DNA of 64,000 nucleotides from JAGDMJ01 sp963809695 (GCA_963809695.1 CAWEKI010000008.1:186001-250000); one strand, 5' to 3'. Shown: positions 50,372-59,412, counted from the first letter of the stretch. The notes: generated by a model not told the origin, from the letters alone. Program-made: numbers and translations.

Positions 50372-51102
50372 CCGTTGGCCTGATAGGATACGGGCGGTTC
50401 GGAAAACTTGCGGCCGCACTTATTTCCAAGCGCGTTCGCGTGATCGTCGCTGACCGTGTGAGGCCGGTGCTTCGTGGAACGAAACGGAACATCAAAGCCG
50501 GAACTCTTGCCGAGGCAGCATCCCAGGAGGTCGTTCTTCTGGCCGTCCCTGTATCCCGGTTGCCGGTCCTGTTGCGGCAAATCCGGGGACACGTGCTTCC
50601 GGGGGCCTTGATCATTGATGTCTGTGCGGTCAAGGCGAAACCGACGCAGTGGATGAAAACGATTCTTCCCCGGACGGCGAGGATCCTGGGGGCGCATCCG
50701 CTTTTCGGGCCGGACAGCTGCAAGGGCTCGCTCAAAGGACACACTGTGGTCTTGTGCCCCGTACGGATCGGGCGGCAGCAGCTTGCGCTGATCATCCGGG
50801 CGCTCCGGCGTGAGCATGCCAGGCCATTGGTGATGGCCGCTGACAGACACGATCGAATGATCGCGGAGACGATCTTTCTCACGCAATACATGGGCCGGCT
50901 GGTAGGCATGGCCAGGTTGGGCCGTTGGAATGGGATGACCGTTCATTACGACCGACTGCAGTCACTCGTGGAGGCTGCGGTTCATGACTCACCCCGGCTG
51001 TTTGTGGATATGTGGAAGTACAACCCGCATAGCGTGCGAGTGGACGCGGCGTTGCGGAGGGCGCATACAGCGATTATGAAGCAATTGGAAGAAGCCCATT
51101 GA
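50368..51102 (+). CDS. tyrA: Prephenate dehydrogenase
   Basis: NAD(P)-dependent enzyme of 244 residues converting prephenate to 4-hydroxyphenylpyruvate, or arogenate to tyrosine. GLIGYGRFGKLAAALI is the dinucleotide motif, LGAHPLFGPDS contains the conserved substrate-region histidine, and the C-terminal helical domain has ADRHDRMIAETIFLTQYMGR. It is shorter than typical TyrA and lacks an ACT domain. GTG start overlapping the aroC stop. Its position after the chorismate mutase fusion completes the branch to tyrosine. Confidence 0.9.
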   Translation: MTVGLIGYGRFGKLAAALISKRVRVIVADRVRPVLRGTKRNIKAGTLAEAASQEVVLLAVPVSRLPVLLRQIRGHVLPGALIIDVCAVKAKPTQWMKTILPRTARILGAHPLFGPDSCKGSLKGHTVVLCPVRIGRQQLALIIRALRREHARPLVMAADRHDRMIAETIFLTQYMGRLVGMARLGRWNGMTVHYDRLQSLVEAAVHDSPRLFVDMWKYNPHSVRVDAALRRAHTAIMKQLEEAH

Positions 51103-51127
51103 CAAATCGCGTTTTTCCGGCAGGCTC

Positions 51128-51835
51128 ATGATCGAACTGAGAAACCTCGTTAAAAAATTCGGTTCCTTCACCGCTGTTGACAATGTCAGCATGCGGTTGG
51201 GGAAAGGGGAGTTCTTTGGTTTTCTCGGACTCAACGGCGCCGGCAAGACGACCACCATCAAGATGATGACCGGCCTGTTCGAGCCCACGTCCGGCTCCTG
51301 CTGGATTAACGGACACAATGTTCACACCGAGCCGATGCTGGCAAAGAGAAGCACCGGGTACGTCCCGGATCAACCGTGGCTGTATGACAAGCTGACGGGA
51401 AGAGAGTTCCTCTATTTCATCGGCGGGCTCTTTGGCATGGAGGCGAGCGTTCTCAAGGAGCGCATCGGGGAAATGATCGAGGCCCTGGAAATCGGCGCGT
51501 TTGTGGACCGCAGGGGGGAAGAGTACTCCCTGGGAATGCGGCAGCGCATTGTTCTCACCGCCGCGCTGCTGCACGACCCGCAGGTGCTGATCATTGACGA
51601 GCCGATCGTCGGCCTGGATCCGCGCAGTGCGCGCCTGATCAAGGACCTTCTGAAGCTGAAGGCGAGACAGGGAACCACCGTGTTCATGTCGTCGCATCTG
51701 CTTGAGGTGGTGGACGAGTTGTGCGACCGGATCGCAATCATCAAGAACGGACACATCATTTACGAGGAAATGCGGGACGGTTCTCGAAATCTCAACGGGA
51801 AGCTTGAAACGATGTTCCTTGAATTGACCCGGTGA
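51128..51835 (+). CDS. ABC transporter ATP-binding protein
   Basis: Nucleotide-binding subunit of 235 residues. Walker A GLNGAGKTT at residues 34-42, signature YSLGMRQRIV, Walker B VLIIDEP with the catalytic Glu, and a switch histidine in MSSHLLEVV. The closest type is the ABC-2 exporter ATPase. It lies 25 bases after tyrA and six bases before a large permease gene, forming an exporter pair; it may be transcribed together with the aromatic operon. Confidence 0.93.
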   Translation: MIELRNLVKKFGSFTAVDNVSMRLGKGEFFGFLGLNGAGKTTTIKMMTGLFEPTSGSCWINGHNVHTEPMLAKRSTGYVPDQPWLYDKLTGREFLYFIGGLFGMEASVLKERIGEMIEALEIGAFVDRRGEEYSLGMRQRIVLTAALLHDPQVLIIDEPIVGLDPRSARLIKDLLKLKARQGTTVFMSSHLLEVVDELCDRIAIIKNGHIIYEEMRDGSRNLNGKLETMFLELTR

Positions 51836-51841
51836 ACACGT

Positions 51842-53512
51842 ATGCATGAACTGAACCTGGTCTTGAACGCAAAAGCGCAGGGGATCCTGCATCGGGCTTT
51901 TGTGAAGGACGCTGCGTCCGTCCTTGTTTTTAGCGGCTTCGTCATCGGCATGTTTCTTGTCGGGCGGGCCTCCACCACGTACCTCCTTTCACAGGCCCAT
52001 ATCGGGCAGTTCCTGTTTCACCGCCTCCTCTCGATGGTCCTGTACCTGCTCTTCGTTACCGTGAACCTGGGAAATGTCGTTGTGTGCTATGCGACGCTCT
52101 ACCGGTCGGAAGAAGTGACATTCCTGATGGGGCTTCCGATCCGCCACGAGAATATTTTTCTCGCGAAATTTCTGGACAACTTTTTCCATAGCTCCATCAC
52201 CCTGGTCATGCTCGGGATCGCCCTGCTCCTCGGGTACGGATCGGTCTTCCAGATGCCCTGGCACTTCTATTTTCTCACGATGTTTGCCGTGGTGCTTCCC
52301 TTCATGCTTACCGCTGGCATCATCGCCGTAATGATCTTGATGGCGCTGATCAAGGTTGCAGCGCGCGTTGGCATTCGCTGGCTTCTTACCTTGAGCGTCG
52401 GAACATATCTTCTTGCTGTGTACGGGTATTTCAGCCTCACGAACCCCGTGCAGCTCATTCAAGAAGTGATGAAGCGCTTCCCGAATGTGAATGGCTATTT
52501 CCCGGACCTTAACCCCGCGTTCTCCGCGTACCTGCCGAACCACTGGGTCGCGGAGTACCTGTATTGGTCCGTCAACGGCGACAGCGGCAGGGCATTCCCG
52601 TATTTACTGACACTGAATCTGGTCTTCATTCTTCTGCTGGCGGCCGCGGGGTTGCTGGCGAAAAAGATCTATTACCGGAGCTGGCTCGCTGCGTCGGATG
52701 CGCGTGCGACACGGGGGCCGGAGATGTCGTTCTTGAGCGGAGGGCTGCTGGAATTCGGGAGCAAGAGTCCCTTCAGCCCGGCTACTGAAGCGCTTGTCAA
52801 GCGGGATTTCTGGCTGTTCATCCGCGAGCCGGGTCAATGGCTGCATGTGATCTTCATGATCTTCATCCTGAGTGCGTCATTGGTCTCCCTCGATTCCATG
52901 AACCTCAATTCGGCGCGCCCCCTTTTTCAGATCCTCTCGTTCCTGGGCGTCTTTCTTTTCAATGGGTTTTTGGTCGCGTCGGTCGCCCTGCGCTTCGTGT
53001 TCCCTTCGGTAAGCCTTGAGGGAGAATCGTTCTGGTGCGTGCGGTCCGCCCCCGTCGATTTGAACCGTCTGTACTGGCGGAGATACATCGGACTTGTGAT
53101 TGTTGTCCTCGTGATCGGCGAAGTTCTTGTGCTTATCTCGGGGCGGTTGGCACACCTGAACCCGCAGCTGGTGGTGCTGTCGGCCATCGGCATGGGGTTT
53201 GTGGCCATCACGTTGACGAGCCTTCATCTGGGCGGCGGTTCCTACTTTGCCAACTTCAAGGAAAGGAATGCTATCCGGGTGGCCTCTTCTCAGGGCGCAT
53301 CGCTCACATTCCTGGTGAGCATACTCTACGTTGTGGTTGTTGTGAGTATCCTCTGGTTTGCGGCGAACCGCTACTTTGAAATCGTGTTGGCGAGAGGATC
53401 GGCCCCGGCCGCCTGGATTTCCATGCCGGTTGCATTTATCGGCATAATTTCCCTCCTTTGCTCCATCGCCGCGACGTGGATCGGTATCCGAAGCTTCAGC
53501 CGTGACTATTAA
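51842..53512 (+). CDS. ABC exporter permease, polytopic
   Basis: Membrane protein of 556 residues with roughly a dozen predicted helices, for example VLVFSGFVIGMFLVGRA, LYLLFVTVNLGNVVVC, LPFMLTAGIIAVMILMALI, VFILLLAAAGLLA and YVVVVVSILWFAANRY. It resembles the large single-chain permeases paired with ABC-2-type ATPases. Substrate cannot be inferred. The final codons overlap the in-frame GTG at 53502 of the next gene, and the likely ATG of that gene is only five bases away, so all three genes look coupled. Confidence 0.82.
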   Translation: MHELNLVLNAKAQGILHRAFVKDAASVLVFSGFVIGMFLVGRASTTYLLSQAHIGQFLFHRLLSMVLYLLFVTVNLGNVVVCYATLYRSEEVTFLMGLPIRHENIFLAKFLDNFFHSSITLVMLGIALLLGYGSVFQMPWHFYFLTMFAVVLPFMLTAGIIAVMILMALIKVAARVGIRWLLTLSVGTYLLAVYGYFSLTNPVQLIQEVMKRFPNVNGYFPDLNPAFSAYLPNHWVAEYLYWSVNGDSGRAFPYLLTLNLVFILLLAAAGLLAKKIYYRSWLAASDARATRGPEMSFLSGGLLEFGSKSPFSPATEALVKRDFWLFIREPGQWLHVIFMIFILSASLVSLDSMNLNSARPLFQILSFLGVFLFNGFLVASVALRFVFPSVSLEGESFWCVRSAPVDLNRLYWRRYIGLVIVVLVIGEVLVLISGRLAHLNPQLVVLSAIGMGFVAITLTSLHLGGGSYFANFKERNAIRVASSQGASLTFLVSILYVVVVVSILWFAANRYFEIVLARGSAPAAWISMPVAFIGIISLLCSIAATWIGIRSFSRDY

Positions 53513-53516
53513 TCCT

Positions 53517-55508
53517 ATGCGTTTGCACACGGGGATCAGTGCGCTTGTCATCACCATGCTGTTGTGCCGGGGACTCCAGGCCCAGCAGAAGGTGGAGTAT
53601 TCTGCCAAGGCGGAGGACCTCTTCACGCGTGCGCTTGCCCTGTACACATCGGGGAACTTCCACGAGGCGGGGGAGACCTTCGGGGCGGTCATCACGGAAT
53701 ATCCGTTCAGTCATCGGATTACGGCGGCCTACGTCATGAGGGCGAAAGCGCTGTACCGCGCCGACGAAAACTATGAGGCGGCGAAAACGGCGAAGGCTTT
53801 CCTGAGCCTCTATCCCCGAAGCAGCTACGTGCCTGATGCTGACCTTGTACTCGGCCTCATCTATTGCCGCATTGAACGGTATGGCGAAGCCGTCGCCTCA
53901 TTTCTCCACGCATGGCAGGCCTTGCCGGACACGGGGGCGGCACGGCTCAGGCGCGAAGTGATGATCGCCATCGACACGACGGTCGATCATCACGTCACGC
54001 GCGATTCGACATATCGGCTGCTTCAGAACGGTGTGCGTCCGGATGTGCGTGCGTTCTTCTGGGCGAAGATCGTTGAAAAGGAGGCAGCCAGGGAAAACTT
54101 CGTGGCTGCGTCGATTGCCCTGGATTCACTTGTGGACCGCTATCCCGGGATGATCTCCAAAGACCGCCTGGATCGGCTCCACTTTCTTGTTTCGGGCAAG
54201 ACCAGCGTCAAGATCGGGGCATTGCTGCCGTTAATGAGACAGAGCCCCCCGTCTGCGATGAAGGAGATCGGGAATGAAGTGTATGAAGGCATCCTGTTTG
54301 CCTTCGAACAATTCGCGGGCGAACCCGGCAAACGAGTGAAGGTCGCGCTGGAAACGCGGGACACGGAGCGGGAAACAACGATGGCTGTACAGGCGCTGCA
54401 GGAACTCGCCGGCGACAATGAGGTGATTGGAATTCTGGGGCCGGTGTTTTCGACATCGACGCTTGCCGCCGCAAAAGTGGCGAACGCGCGCCACATCCCG
54501 CTTGTGTCTCCCACCGCGAACACCAATGGCATAGCGGCAACGGGACCATACGCCTTCCAGGCGAATCCGGACTACGAGGCTCGCGGCCGTGCAATGGCGC
54601 GGTACGCGGTGGCTGTCCGGAAATGCACCACCCTTGCTGTGCTCGCTCCCAGCGATTCCTATGGGAGATATCTCGCCGAGGGTTTTCTCAAAGGGGCAGA
54701 GGAGTTGGGGGCGCGCGTGGTCGCCACGGAGTGGTACCAGAAAGGAAATCCCGTTCTGCGGACGCAGATGGAGAGTATTCGCCGCGCAGGATTCATGGCT
54801 GCTGCTGACCCGCTCATCTCTTTTGCGGGCAAGCTGAGGACCGCCGACATCATGAGACTGGCTGATGCCGGCATCCCTCTGGCACGGCTGGATTCGCTTT
54901 TGAGCCGCGGGAGCGTCGTGAGCGCTTCGTGGCTTTTCGGCGCGAAAGGAAAAACCATGGTGGACTCCCTCGGCCTGATGCCGGCATCGGACGATAAGCT
55001 GCTGGATAGTCTGGATATCCCCGTGACATCCATTGATGCCATTTACATCCCGATCAGCGGCGCGGAAGAAATCGGCGTTGTCTCCACGCAACTGGTGTAC
55101 TTCAACCTGCATGCCCAGGTGCTGGGATCCGGCGAGTGGGACAATCTCAGCGAGTTGGACGCAAACAAGCGCTACTGCAAGGGGATCGAATTCGAATCTG
55201 ATTCGTTTGTTGATTCGAGCAATGCATCGTGTGCTTTGTTCCTGAACGATTTCGTCGCGCGGTTCAAAAAGAGCCCGAGCAAGAACACCCTCTTCGGTTA
55301 TGACGCAGCGAGACTGATGCTCTCGCTGGCTGCCGGGGGTGCCACGACGAGGGAATCACTCACGCATGCCCTGGCGGCTGTGCGTGACTACCGGGGATTG
55401 CATTCCCGCATCGGACTGGCAGGCAGGCGGGTGAACCCCTGGCTGCACATTCTTCGATACACATCCGACAGCATCGAACGGGTCGGCGACATCAACGCCG
55501 ACGAGTAA
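53517..55508 (+). CDS. Exported TPR plus periplasmic-binding (LpoA-like) protein
   Basis: Protein of 663 residues. A signal peptide ends near GLQAQQ. Residues about 25-200 form TPR-like repeats (AEDLFTRALALYTSGNFHEA, YVMRAKALYRADENYEAAKT). From about residue 215 a type I periplasmic-binding fold of the leucine-binding family follows (VKIGALLPLM, GNEVYEGILFAFEQFAG, VIGILGPVFSTSTLAAAKVA, IPLVSPTAN). The combination resembles LpoA, the activator of penicillin-binding protein 1A, but a substrate-receptor role for the upstream ABC pair is also possible. No lipobox is seen. ATG 53517 is chosen; GTG 53502 would overlap the permease. Confidence 0.8.
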   Translation: MRLHTGISALVITMLLCRGLQAQQKVEYSAKAEDLFTRALALYTSGNFHEAGETFGAVITEYPFSHRITAAYVMRAKALYRADENYEAAKTAKAFLSLYPRSSYVPDADLVLGLIYCRIERYGEAVASFLHAWQALPDTGAARLRREVMIAIDTTVDHHVTRDSTYRLLQNGVRPDVRAFFWAKIVEKEAARENFVAASIALDSLVDRYPGMISKDRLDRLHFLVSGKTSVKIGALLPLMRQSPPSAMKEIGNEVYEGILFAFEQFAGEPGKRVKVALETRDTERETTMAVQALQELAGDNEVIGILGPVFSTSTLAAAKVANARHIPLVSPTANTNGIAATGPYAFQANPDYEARGRAMARYAVAVRKCTTLAVLAPSDSYGRYLAEGFLKGAEELGARVVATEWYQKGNPVLRTQMESIRRAGFMAAADPLISFAGKLRTADIMRLADAGIPLARLDSLLSRGSVVSASWLFGAKGKTMVDSLGLMPASDDKLLDSLDIPVTSIDAIYIPISGAEEIGVVSTQLVYFNLHAQVLGSGEWDNLSELDANKRYCKGIEFESDSFVDSSNASCALFLNDFVARFKKSPSKNTLFGYDAARLMLSLAAGGATTRESLTHALAAVRDYRGLHSRIGLAGRRVNPWLHILRYTSDSIERVGDINADE

Positions 55509-55522
55509 ATCATTGCGCCGTC

Positions 55523-56242
55523 ATGGAACATCAGCCTTCCGACAGGGGCAAACCGGCGGCGGGGCATGTGCGAATCAAAGACTGGCCCGCCGATGAACGT
55601 CCGCGGGAACGGCTGCTGCGCCTGGGTCCGCAAGCGTTGTCGGACGCAGAACTCCTCGCCATCCTAATCAGGGCAGGCACGCGGGATCAGACGGCGCTGG
55701 ATCTTGCCCGCTCTCTCCTGGCTGAGACGCGCACGCTGCGGGGGTTGGCCGCGCGGAACGCCCGGGAATTGATGCGGCTGAAAGGCATCGGCAATGCCAA
55801 GGCTGTGGAACTCCTTGCCGCCCTGGAAATCGGCCGTCGGGTTGAAGCTTCTGAAGATTCCGCAAAGTGTGTCATCCGTACCCCCGCTGATGTTGCGCAC
55901 AGAATGATCCCGTTGCTGCGCGACCGGCCCACCGAAGTTTTCTATGTTCTTGCCCTGGATGCAAAGAACGGTCTTAAGGCCGAGGTCGAGCTCTCGCATG
56001 GTACGCTCAATGCGAGCCTGGTCCACCCCCGGGAAGTCTACAAGGCTGCCATCGACAATGTTGCCGCCTCCATCATCGTCGTCCATAACCATCCAAGCGG
56101 CAACCCTGAGCCCAGCCGGGAGGACATCGAAATAACCCGCCAGCTTGCAGAAACCGGGAAGATCGTTGGAATTCCCCTCCACGACCATCTCATCGTCGCC
56201 GGTAACGCCTATGCCAGCCTGGCCGAAAAAGGGGTGATATAA
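55523..56242 (+). CDS. radC: RadC family JAB-domain protein
   Basis: Protein of 239 residues. The N-terminal helix-hairpin-helix region (PRERLLRLGPQALSDAELLA and LMRLKGIGNAKAVELLAALE) precedes a JAB/MPN metalloprotease-like domain with the HNHPSGNPEPSREDIEIT motif (HxHx7SxxD). Family members are widespread with unproven function; the name reflects an early, incorrect link to DNA repair. The start lies 14 bases after the previous stop. Confidence 0.93.
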   Translation: MEHQPSDRGKPAAGHVRIKDWPADERPRERLLRLGPQALSDAELLAILIRAGTRDQTALDLARSLLAETRTLRGLAARNARELMRLKGIGNAKAVELLAALEIGRRVEASEDSAKCVIRTPADVAHRMIPLLRDRPTEVFYVLALDAKNGLKAEVELSHGTLNASLVHPREVYKAAIDNVAASIIVVHNHPSGNPEPSREDIEITRQLAETGKIVGIPLHDHLIVAGNAYASLAEKGVI

Positions 56243-56317
56243 GGCAGTTTGCATCCTGGCATACCCTAGCGCAAATCCACTCATTCGCTAAAAAAATCGA
56301 AGAATGTTCAGAACCGG

Positions 56318-56346
56318 TTGACAAAGTCAACTTTATTTAGTATAGT
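56318..56346 (+). promoter_or_regulatory. Strong promoter of the envelope lipoprotein gene
   Basis: TTGACA at 56318-56323, a 17-base spacer and TATAGT at 56341-56346, about 65 bases before the ATG at 56411. One of the best matches in the window, suggesting high expression. Confidence 0.75.
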
Positions 56347-56410
56347 TCGGCGACCCAAAACGACAAACACATCTACACTTCTACCTAATCTCATCTCAGG
56401 AGGGGTTACA

Positions 56411-56680
56411 ATGCAAAATATACGCAGGACGGTCATTGCTACAGGCATGACTCTCCTTTTCTCAGGTTCGCTTCTGCTTGTTGGGTGTTCTTCGAGTCCC
56501 GATGAAGAGCAAATGAAGCAGCTCAACGACCTGAAAGAGGAAGTTGCCGCGCTGCAGAAAGACCTGGCAGCGAAACAGCAGCAAAAGGGAACGCTGGACC
56601 AGGAAATCGCTGCGAAGAACGCGAAGCTCACCAAATGCAACGAAGATCAACAGACCGTCAAGCAACGTCTCGGACACTAG
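56411..56680 (+). CDS. Small coiled-coil lipoprotein
   Basis: Lipoprotein of 89 residues: signal peptide with lipobox LLVGC (Cys26), then a short acidic linker and a continuous helix (MKQLNDLKEEVAALQKDLAA, KQQQKGTLDQEIAAKNAKL) with heptad spacing. In form it resembles a Lpp-like or Pal-associated structural lipoprotein, but it is not a known family. CAGGAGGGG precedes the ATG and the promoter is near consensus, so an abundant envelope component is likely. It is followed by an exported LysM protein. Confidence 0.8.
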   Translation: MQNIRRTVIATGMTLLFSGSLLLVGCSSSPDEEQMKQLNDLKEEVAALQKDLAAKQQQKGTLDQEIAAKNAKLTKCNEDQQTVKQRLGH

Positions 56681-56733
56681 TTGCGCCGACGTTTACATAC
56701 TGTGCATGACCAACACTTAAGGAGTTTTTACCA

Positions 56734-57489
56734 ATGAAATTGACGACGATGCTCACTCTCTTGTTGGCCGTTTTGCTCATCGCCTCCGTCGGCGCCGCGC
56801 AGGAGAAGATGACAAAAGACCAATGGCAGCAGCAAATCAACGACTATACTGCTCAGCGCAATGACCTGAGTGCAAAAGTCAAGACCCTCACGGACGATGT
56901 CACTTCCATGCAGACACAGTCCGCGAAGTTGGATGACGACTACAAGAAATGCATGGACGATCTCTATGCGCTGGTGGGATCCAACGCAGACGAGGCTGCC
57001 GCGTACCGAGCGGAGATTGATGCCGCCGAGAATACCGCGAACGACCTTGCGAAGCTATCGGATGCAGATCTGATGGCACGCAGTGCCGACGTCGATGCCC
57101 TCGCTTTGACGGTAAAGAATTTGTGGGGGAACAAACTCTCCCCTATTCCGGAGTTCTACGATCGCCTGACCAAACTGAACGATCAGGTCAAGAGTCTCCA
57201 GACTACCATCAGCGGGCAGGTGAAGATCTACACGGTCGGAACCTGGCGGCACGACAGGGACTGCCTCTGGAACATTTCGAAGAAAAAAGATATTTATGAC
57301 AATGCATGGATGTGGCCGAAAATCTGGGAAGGCAACCGGGATCAGATCAAGGATCCGGATGTCATCCATCCCGGACAGAAACTGAAGATCCCGAAGGCGG
57401 GCGAAATGACAGCGGAGGAGAAATCGGCAGCCAAGAAATACTATCGCAAGCATGCGGCTGCACCCGCAACAGCGCCCGAGACGAAGTAG
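56734..57489 (+). CDS. Exported coiled-coil protein with LysM domain
   Basis: Protein of 251 residues. After a signal peptide (MLTLLLAVLLIASVGAAQE) comes a helical region with heptads (YTAQRNDLSAKVKTLTDDV), then a LysM-like domain at about residues 165-225: YTVGTWRHDRDCLWNISKKK, WPKIWEGNRDQIKDPDVIHP and GQKLKIP, which would bind peptidoglycan. The C-terminal tail is Lys/Ala/Pro rich. TAAGGAG precedes the ATG. With the lipoprotein upstream it may tie outer membrane to cell wall; the pairing is inference. Confidence 0.85.
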   Translation: MKLTTMLTLLLAVLLIASVGAAQEKMTKDQWQQQINDYTAQRNDLSAKVKTLTDDVTSMQTQSAKLDDDYKKCMDDLYALVGSNADEAAAYRAEIDAAENTANDLAKLSDADLMARSADVDALALTVKNLWGNKLSPIPEFYDRLTKLNDQVKSLQTTISGQVKIYTVGTWRHDRDCLWNISKKKDIYDNAWMWPKIWEGNRDQIKDPDVIHPGQKLKIPKAGEMTAEEKSAAKKYYRKHAAAPATAPETK

Positions 57490-57524
57490 GAGAACGTACG
57501 CTGCTCTACCCTGTGCAATTCATC

Positions 57525-57561
57525 AACCCCCTTTCCTGTCGCGTACAGGGGAGGGGGTTTT
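57525..57561 (+). terminator. Rho-independent terminator after the LysM gene
   Basis: AACCCCC near 57525 pairs with GGGGGTT at 57553-57559, extended by CCTGT/ACAGG around a CGCGT loop, followed by TTTT. Confidence 0.8.
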
Positions 57562-57584
57562 ATGTTTGTTCTTGAGAGGAAACG

Positions 57585-58595
57585 GTGCCCGTGGTTGAAC
57601 GGAAAATGAAAATTGAAGGGGTGGACCCGCTTGCCTTGCTGGGTCTGAATGATTCCAACCTCCAGACCGTCGAAAGCCGATTCGACGCGCAAATTGTCGT
57701 CCGGGGGGATACGATCACGATACGCGGCCAATCCGAAGAAGTGGAGCAACTCGAGAAGATCTTCAGAGAGCTTATTTTCTTGTTGAACAGGAATGGCAAC
57801 CTGACCACGAACGATGTGGAGACGGTGATCGACCTGGTGGCGGCGAACGGGGAGCCTGCGCTTCCGAAATCTGTTGAATCGTCCGTGAACCGCGAGGATC
57901 TGGATTTCACGATCCTCTATACCAAGAACCAGCTGATTCGCGCAAAGACGCCAGGGCAGCGCGAGTATGTGCGTCAGGTGAGGAAGAACGACATTGTGTT
58001 TGCCGTAGGGCCGGCCGGGACCGGCAAGACCTATATGGCTGTGGCTCTCGCAGTGGCTGCCCTGAAGAACAACGAGATCACCAAGATCGTCCTGACCCGT
58101 CCCGCAGTGGAAGCGGGGGAAAGCCTGGGATTCCTTCCGGGCGATCTGAAGGAAAAAATCGACCCGTACCTGCGCCCACTCTATGACGCACTGGACGACA
58201 TGATCCCCGGGGAAAAACTACGCGGTTACATCGAGAAACGGGTGATCGAGGTGGCTCCGCTCGCTTACATGCGGGGGAGGACACTGAACAATGCCTTTGT
58301 GATCCTCGATGAGGCGCAGAACGCCTCGGCCATGCAGATGAAAATGTTCCTCACCAGGCTCGGGCCCAACTCACGCGCCATTATTACAGGGGACGTCACG
58401 CAGATCGATCTTCCGGAAAAGCAGGTCTCCGGCCTCGTGCAGATCCAGGACGTGTTGAAAGATGTGGAGGGAATTTCATTCGTGTACTTCGGCAGGGACG
58501 ATGTGGTACGGCACCGGCTGGTAAAAGACATCGTTGATGCGTACGACAAGTACCAGAAGGGAGGGCAACAGCCGCTTCTGGCAGAAGGGGAATAG
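57585..58595 (+). CDS. PhoH-like ATPase
   Basis: P-loop protein of 336 residues of the PhoH/YbeZ family, linked to RNA metabolism and ribosome maturation. An N-terminal KH-like segment (LQTVESRFDAQIVVRGDTIT) is followed by the RecA-like core with Walker A GPAGTGKT at residues 142-149, LTRPAVEAGESLGFLPGDLK and Walker B FVILDEAQN. GTG start behind GAGAGGAAAC. The gene converges with mazG, leaving only 16 bases between stops. Confidence 0.93.
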   Translation: MPVVERKMKIEGVDPLALLGLNDSNLQTVESRFDAQIVVRGDTITIRGQSEEVEQLEKIFRELIFLLNRNGNLTTNDVETVIDLVAANGEPALPKSVESSVNREDLDFTILYTKNQLIRAKTPGQREYVRQVRKNDIVFAVGPAGTGKTYMAVALAVAALKNNEITKIVLTRPAVEAGESLGFLPGDLKEKIDPYLRPLYDALDDMIPGEKLRGYIEKRVIEVAPLAYMRGRTLNNAFVILDEAQNASAMQMKMFLTRLGPNSRAIITGDVTQIDLPEKQVSGLVQIQDVLKDVEGISFVYFGRDDVVRHRLVKDIVDAYDKYQKGGQQPLLAEGE

Positions 58596-58611
58596 CCAGA
58601 TCCCCTCCGGG

Positions 58612-59412
58612 TCAATGCCGCTTCCTGCGGAGCCTCAGCCGTTTCGCTTCGTTCCAGAACTTATCCATCCGCTCCAGCGTGGCATTGTGGATGTCCTCGC
58701 CCCGGGCCTTCATGGCCGCCTCGATGTATTGGAAGCGACGGGTGAACCTCTCGGTCGTGCCACGCAACGCCTGCTCCGGATTGACACCGATGAACCGTGC
58801 ATAATTGACGAGCGCAAAGAGAAAATCGCCGAATTCCTCCTCCCGCCGCTCTGCGCGCCGGGCGTGCAGCGTCTCCTTCAGTTCTTCCATCTCCTCCTGT
58901 ACTTTCTTCCAGACATCCTCCCGCTGCTTCCAGTCAAAGCCGACTTTGGAGGCGCGTTCCTGGATCCGCAGGGCACGCTGCAGGGCCGGCATCCCGCTGG
59001 GAACGCCCTGGAGAACCGACACGCGCCCTTCGTCCATTTTGATCTTTTCCCAGTTCCGCTTGACTTCGGAGGCCCCCTTTACCTTCTTTGCGCCGAAGAC
59101 ATGAGGGTGCCGCCTTATAAGCTTCTCATTGATCTCTTGCAGGACGTCCCGCAGGGTGAACTCTCCCCCCTCCTCGGCAATTGTTGCCTGCATCCCGATG
59201 TGGAGCAGGATATCGCCCAATTCCTTCTTGAGCTCGTCGAGGTTCCTTTCATCCAGCGCTTCGATGACCTCGTACGTCTCTTCGATCAAGCTGGGGCGCA
59301 GCGACTGATGCGTCTGTTTCCGGTCCCAGGGGCATTCCCGGCGCAACCGGCGCACAATGCGGACGAATGCCTCGAATTCCTTTTTGGGGATGGGCGGGTT
59401 GTGCGCGGGCAT
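58612..59412 (-). CDS. mazG: Nucleoside triphosphate pyrophosphohydrolase MazG
   Basis: Full-length MazG of 266 residues with two MazG domains, hydrolysing NTPs to NMP and pyrophosphate for nucleotide-pool sanitation. The first domain has CPWDRKQTHQSLRPSLIEET and EELG-type metal residues (KKELGDILLHIGMQ); the second has EEMEELKETL and EEEFGDFLFALVNYAR. The C-terminal VNPEQALRGTTERFTRRFQY is conserved. The stand-alone phage-type MazG is shorter, so this is the housekeeping form. Confidence 0.95.
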   Translation of the reverse strand: MPAHNPPIPKKEFEAFVRIVRRLRRECPWDRKQTHQSLRPSLIEETYEVIEALDERNLDELKKELGDILLHIGMQATIAEEGGEFTLRDVLQEINEKLIRRHPHVFGAKKVKGASEVKRNWEKIKMDEGRVSVLQGVPSGMPALQRALRIQERASKVGFDWKQREDVWKKVQEEMEELKETLHARRAERREEEFGDFLFALVNYARFIGVNPEQALRGTTERFTRRFQYIEAAMKARGEDIHNATLERMDKFWNEAKRLRLRRKRH

